From Diplosphaera chodatii (taxonomy: Eukaryota; Chlorophyta; Trebouxiophyceae; Prasiolales; Stichococcaceae), in assembly GCA_032358165.1 (NCBI GenBank), contig JAALGY010000062.1:1763639-1827638 (forward strand): a stretch of DNA of 64,000 nt. Direction: 5' to 3'. A program made the translations under genes and the position numbers. Shown piece after piece: positions 60,811 through 64,000 of the stretch (positions are counted from its first letter, which is position 1; every line of letters starts with the position of its first letter). Under the pieces are notes generated by a model. It saw only the letters and a program-made list of their open reading frames with translations. It made no database searches and was not told where the DNA came from.

Positions 60811-61859
60811 CGTTGCGGTGTTCTCAATGCACTCATATCAGCATGCAGTCATCATCGGGAAAGCCGGATAGATCAACACTTGCATCCTATTGCTCATCTG
60901 GACAACCCTTGCATTGGATGCGACTGAAAAGGGGCGCTTGCTGCAAAAGTTGCAACCTTGATGTCCTGGGAAACCGAGCATGCAGACCATGCTGACATCA
61001 GCGTTTGTCACAGGAACATCACATTTCTACATAATGCACGATGTGCCACAACGATACAACCACCTCCGCACCGGGTCCGCATCGGGTATACCATTGCGAT
61101 CTCGAGCAGTGCATCGGCGCAGCTTGCTGGTGGCCACTGTGATTGTAAGCTCATTGGCCGGTGCGGCACACCTTTTGCGGACTAGGCGCTTGCCGTGATA
61201 CAGCAGCATAGTGGCCTGCTTTGTGCACAGCTAAGGTGAGCGGGAGACGTTCTGTCTGCAGCGTATCGGCGGGCTGCAGAGTCGGCTCAACCTGCAAGCA
61301 GCAGAGTGTAACAGCGGTGGGCCAGCTCAGCATGCAACGGCATGAAGCAGGAAGGATCTGGCTGCAACACCTGACCCAGGACGATCCGGTAACTCACGAC
61401 AGACGGTGCAGTATCAAAGCAAGACACCTCGCTGCTGGCGTGGTGACCTACCCCGCACATGCGCACCTCTGACCGCCTTCACCCTATGTCTGTGGCACGC
61501 AGTGCTTCGACCACACTGCGCTACAAGGCCTCAAAGACATCAAGACTTCGCATGGTCGCTTGACATGCACGCTGCCAGTGGAACCTCGGGTCCAGAACAG
61601 GTGCTTGGCGCACTCCATGTCAGTGGCCAACATATGTGACAACGCATGTGTGATGATCACATTTGATGGACATCTGCAGATATGGCACATTGCATGGCGG
61701 CGCAACTGGTGCGCCGAATTTTCTTGATCGGCAGTAACTCAACGCATGTTGCTCGCGTTGCGTCATGCCTTGAATCTTTCCACTGTCCATCTGCGCCATG
61801 CATCAGCCCGAGATCGGGAACAGCCTGCACCGGTGCGCTCATATGTTCATACGCTCTCA
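60811..61859. other. Divergent intergenic region
   Basis: About 1 kb lies between the start of the DNA-PKcs-like gene (- strand) and the first recognised exon of the thioesterase (+ strand). It should contain both promoters and the missing first exon(s) of the thioesterase. I could not identify a first exon with confidence, and no repeat was seen. Confidence 0.4.
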
Positions 61860-62592
61860 GTTCACCAACTTGCTCATCGTGCAGCCACGGTGGTGGATAC
61901 AGTCGGCTCCGCGGCCCTGGTGACCATGTCGCTGAAGTCAGGCGTCTCATTAAGCATCAGCGTCAACTACATCTCGGCAATGCCGGGCGGCGAGGATGCT
62001 GAGGTTGATGCGCGGGTTGTGAAGGTACTCAGTTTCAGCTGAATGTTGCGTGTGGTCCTGAGAGTGGTCTGTGAGCAGCTGCATGGACCCGGTCTCGCTG
62101 TGCCTAAAGGACAAGTCCGCTGTATCATGCCTTCGGTGGTGGTCTTTGCAGGTGGGTCAATCGATCGCAACCATTGACGTGCTGATACGGCGGAAGAGCA
62201 CTGGCCAGCTGGTTTCACAGGTGATTCAAAGCTTCCGATGTATAATGCAATGCTGTCGTGCTGCAACTGGTGGCGGCGTCACGCAGCATTGTTTCAGTCT
62301 GAGAGGCAATGAAATCATAATGTGTCACACAGGGTGTCCACGTAAGCCGTTGAATATGTTGCTTGGTAACTTGACACGAGCACGGAGTTGCCTGTGTTGC
62401 CATGTTCTGCCAACATGGAACATACGCTTGTGTGAACGCCATTGCTTTGAACAGGTGAAGTTTCTGAATATTGGTGGGGAGAAGAAGCAGGGTGAGTCAC
62501 AAGATGACAAGACATGCGCAGCCGACGATGCAGTGTCGGCTGCAATGCAGATGCGCACTGGCAAGGCATCACCCCTGCAGTCAAGATTATAA
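61860..62592 (+). CDS. Hotdog-fold acyl-CoA thioesterase with peroxisomal SRL tail
   Basis: Three exons join in phase. The first recognised (about 61862-62023) gives LAHRAATVVDTVGSAALVTM, the thioesterase (ACOT13/PaaI-like) active-site helix region. In the family this is HGGALATLVDxVGSAA; here the usual HGG reads AHR. It continues SGVSLSISVNYISAMPGGED and AEVDARVVK. The second exon (62153-62219) has VGQSIATIDVLIRRKSTGQL. The last (62456-62592) has VKFLNIGGEKKQ, then an acidic/neutral extension ending ASPLQSRL and TAA. The final SRL is a canonical plant-type PTS1, so the enzyme should act in the peroxisome, hydrolysing an acyl- or aryl-CoA. The N-terminal exon(s) with the start codon were not found. 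Confidence 0.78.
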
Positions 62593-63250
62593 TGCTTGGC
62601 GTGAGTAGGCCGGCTGTGCTGGGACATTGGAACGTGAGCCCCTCAGTAGCTACGAACAGTAGGTACACTGCACGTCCATCTAGCGGCGGTCCCGCACACC
62701 TGGAGTCAGACTGGCACAGTACATTATTGGCGAGACGTCCCTGTCTCACTGTAGTGTGAGAACAAGGACAGACGCTGGAAGAAAAGCAATGCTAGGTGCC
62801 TGTGGCGATGTAAGCAGCAACTATGCAGTCAGAGCTTACATCAAGACTCGCCATGATTCGCATACCAATGCTATACAAACTCTACAAGCACATGAGCACA
62901 CCTACCAGAGGCGCCCACCGCCTTCCCAATATTCATGGATGGCCTACAACACCAATTGCTGATCTCACCAATGACACAATACACACTGGTAAACATACTC
63001 GTAACAGCTACGAAGCACAGCAGGACTTTTTACAAGCCCGCTGACACGGGGTAACCACAACGCCTGGTCTGTAACAGGCAACACGAGTATCCCGAGGGTC
63101 GTGCCAAACTCCCAGAACGCCAGGCAGAACCTGCACCACCCTGTGTAAGTCCGCATCATACATCAGGCATAGCTTCGGCTACGAGTTGAGGAACTGCCCG
63201 GTTACGTGTGAGCAAGGCGCCTCAGATGCAGGGCATGACAATCTGATCTG
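62593..63250. other. Convergent intergenic stretch
   Basis: Between the thioesterase stop and the last recognised exon of the - strand F-box gene. It probably contains the thioesterase 3' untranslated region (a TGTAA occurs near 62810) and possibly a short terminal exon of the F-box gene around 63160-63000, which I cannot confirm. Confidence 0.35.
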
Positions 63251-63801
63251 CTACTCACGGGGTTGCCGGTGTGAAGTACCCCTGCTGCCACAGGGTGTCC
63301 AGTAGGGACTCGAGGTTGCGGGTCGTCAATGCCTGCAAATAGATGAGAGGAGGGTTTCGTCATCTTATTGCTCACAGCATGTCGAGAGTGTAGGTGTTGC
63401 AGGGCCGCAAGTGCCTTTGGCATTGCAGCAGCAGCTTCGGTGTGCAGTAGTGCTGCAGCTTCACGCAGTGCAAAATTTTCGTTGTGTCAAATGCAACAGA
63501 AAGGGCAACATGGTGTGTGGCATGCCATGCACATGTGCCACATGCATCGGCTGGAGCGAACTGACACGCTAAATGGTGAAGTGTTATGCAGAAGGCTTAC
63601 TACGGCTTGTTACTCACCTGTACGACACCGTGTCGTGCTGCATAGCTTGGCGGCATCCACATCCTTATAAATGGTACACACATGATGGCGGACTCCACAG
63701 CACGGCGCAGCGGGTGGCACACCCTTCGCAAACATGCCACATCGTCCTGGGCTGCACTGCCTATCATGGCGCTAACCACATCTGCTGGCAGGGTGCTGGT
63801 C
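63251..63801 (-). CDS. F-box protein, partial
   Basis: A - strand exon beginning near 63801 encodes LPADVVSAMIGSAAQ followed by VACLRRVCHPLRRAVESA. This is the pattern of an F-box: LP at the start, hydrophobic helices, and a conserved VC..LR near the end. The next exons give ENFALREAAALLHTEAAAAM (near 63480-63420) and LTTRNLESLLDTLWQQGYF (near 63337-63257), suggestive of helical or leucine-rich repeats. F-box proteins recruit substrates to SCF ubiquitin ligases through Skp1. The N-terminal exon lies toward or beyond the right edge, and the C-terminal end was not found. Confidence 0.55.
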
Positions 63802-64000
63802 GCCGTGCACCGCCATTCAAACTGCCATTGCATTGCATTGCATGGTGGCACAGCCAACAGTCAATCTCTGCACAGCTGCGTATACTCCGCCCACATCATT
63901 TTCAGTAGTGAGCACGGACTACGCAAGTTGCTTGCTGAAAGATTGCTGCTGAGCAGGGAGCGATTCTGACGTCCTGAAGGAAAGGTGATGTGTTCGCCAT

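Overview
This window looks like nuclear DNA from a GC-rich, intron-dense green alga, probably a trebouxiophyte- or chlorophyte-like genome. This is an inference from gene content and intron style, not from a database search. Almost every gene is split into short exons. Introns end in a polypyrimidine tract plus CTGCAG or similar, and many begin GTGCG or GTGAG. Long single-frame ORFs are therefore usually one exon or a shadow of an exon. I built gene models by joining exons whose phase and conserved family motifs agree. There are no rRNA, tRNA, CRISPR or recognisable transposon genes.

Layout, left to right. 1-4.3 kb: the last exon of a + strand gene, then a - strand gene with a long polyglutamine tract and no recognisable family. 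4.6-8.4 kb: a + strand membrane-anchored TKL-type protein kinase. 8.8-9.9 kb: a compact - strand SAP30-like subunit of the Sin3 histone deacetylase complex. 10.9-16.0 kb: a - strand GRP170/HYOU1-type ER chaperone with a signal peptide and a C-terminal HDEL. 17.0-18.5 kb: a + strand SDR protein without the catalytic tyrosine. It meets a - strand GT2-family glycosyltransferase (18.6-19.9 kb) tail to tail, with only 63 bases between stop codons. 20.4-23.0 kb: a + strand coiled-coil protein rich in Thr-Pro sites. 23.7-25.3 kb: a - strand FAR-17a/AIG1-like membrane protein. 25.7-30.2 kb: a - strand adaptor medium-subunit-like protein (longin-like N-terminal region plus mu-homology domain).

30.7-37.6 kb: a + strand three-RRM RNA-binding protein with RGG repeats and a tyrosine/glutamine/glycine/serine prion-like tail like that of FUS and EWS. 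38.3-42.2 kb: a + strand protein with a divergent AP2-like segment. 42.3-46.3 kb: a + strand flavin amine oxidase. About 46.23-46.48 kb: a sharply AT-rich island unlike anything else here. 46.6-60.8 kb: a - strand gene whose exons match DNA-PKcs from the N-terminus through the NUC194 region and beyond. It stops at the AT-rich island, with the FAT, kinase and FATC regions absent. 61.9-62.6 kb: a + strand hotdog thioesterase with a C-terminal SRL peroxisome signal. 63.3-63.8 kb: part of a - strand F-box protein.

The genes are not an operon or a pathway. They are ordinary nuclear neighbours in divergent, convergent and tandem pairs. The two observations most worth following are the DNA-PKcs gene in an algal setting, cut at an AT-rich junction that also appears to clip the amine oxidase, and the FUS-like low-complexity protein.
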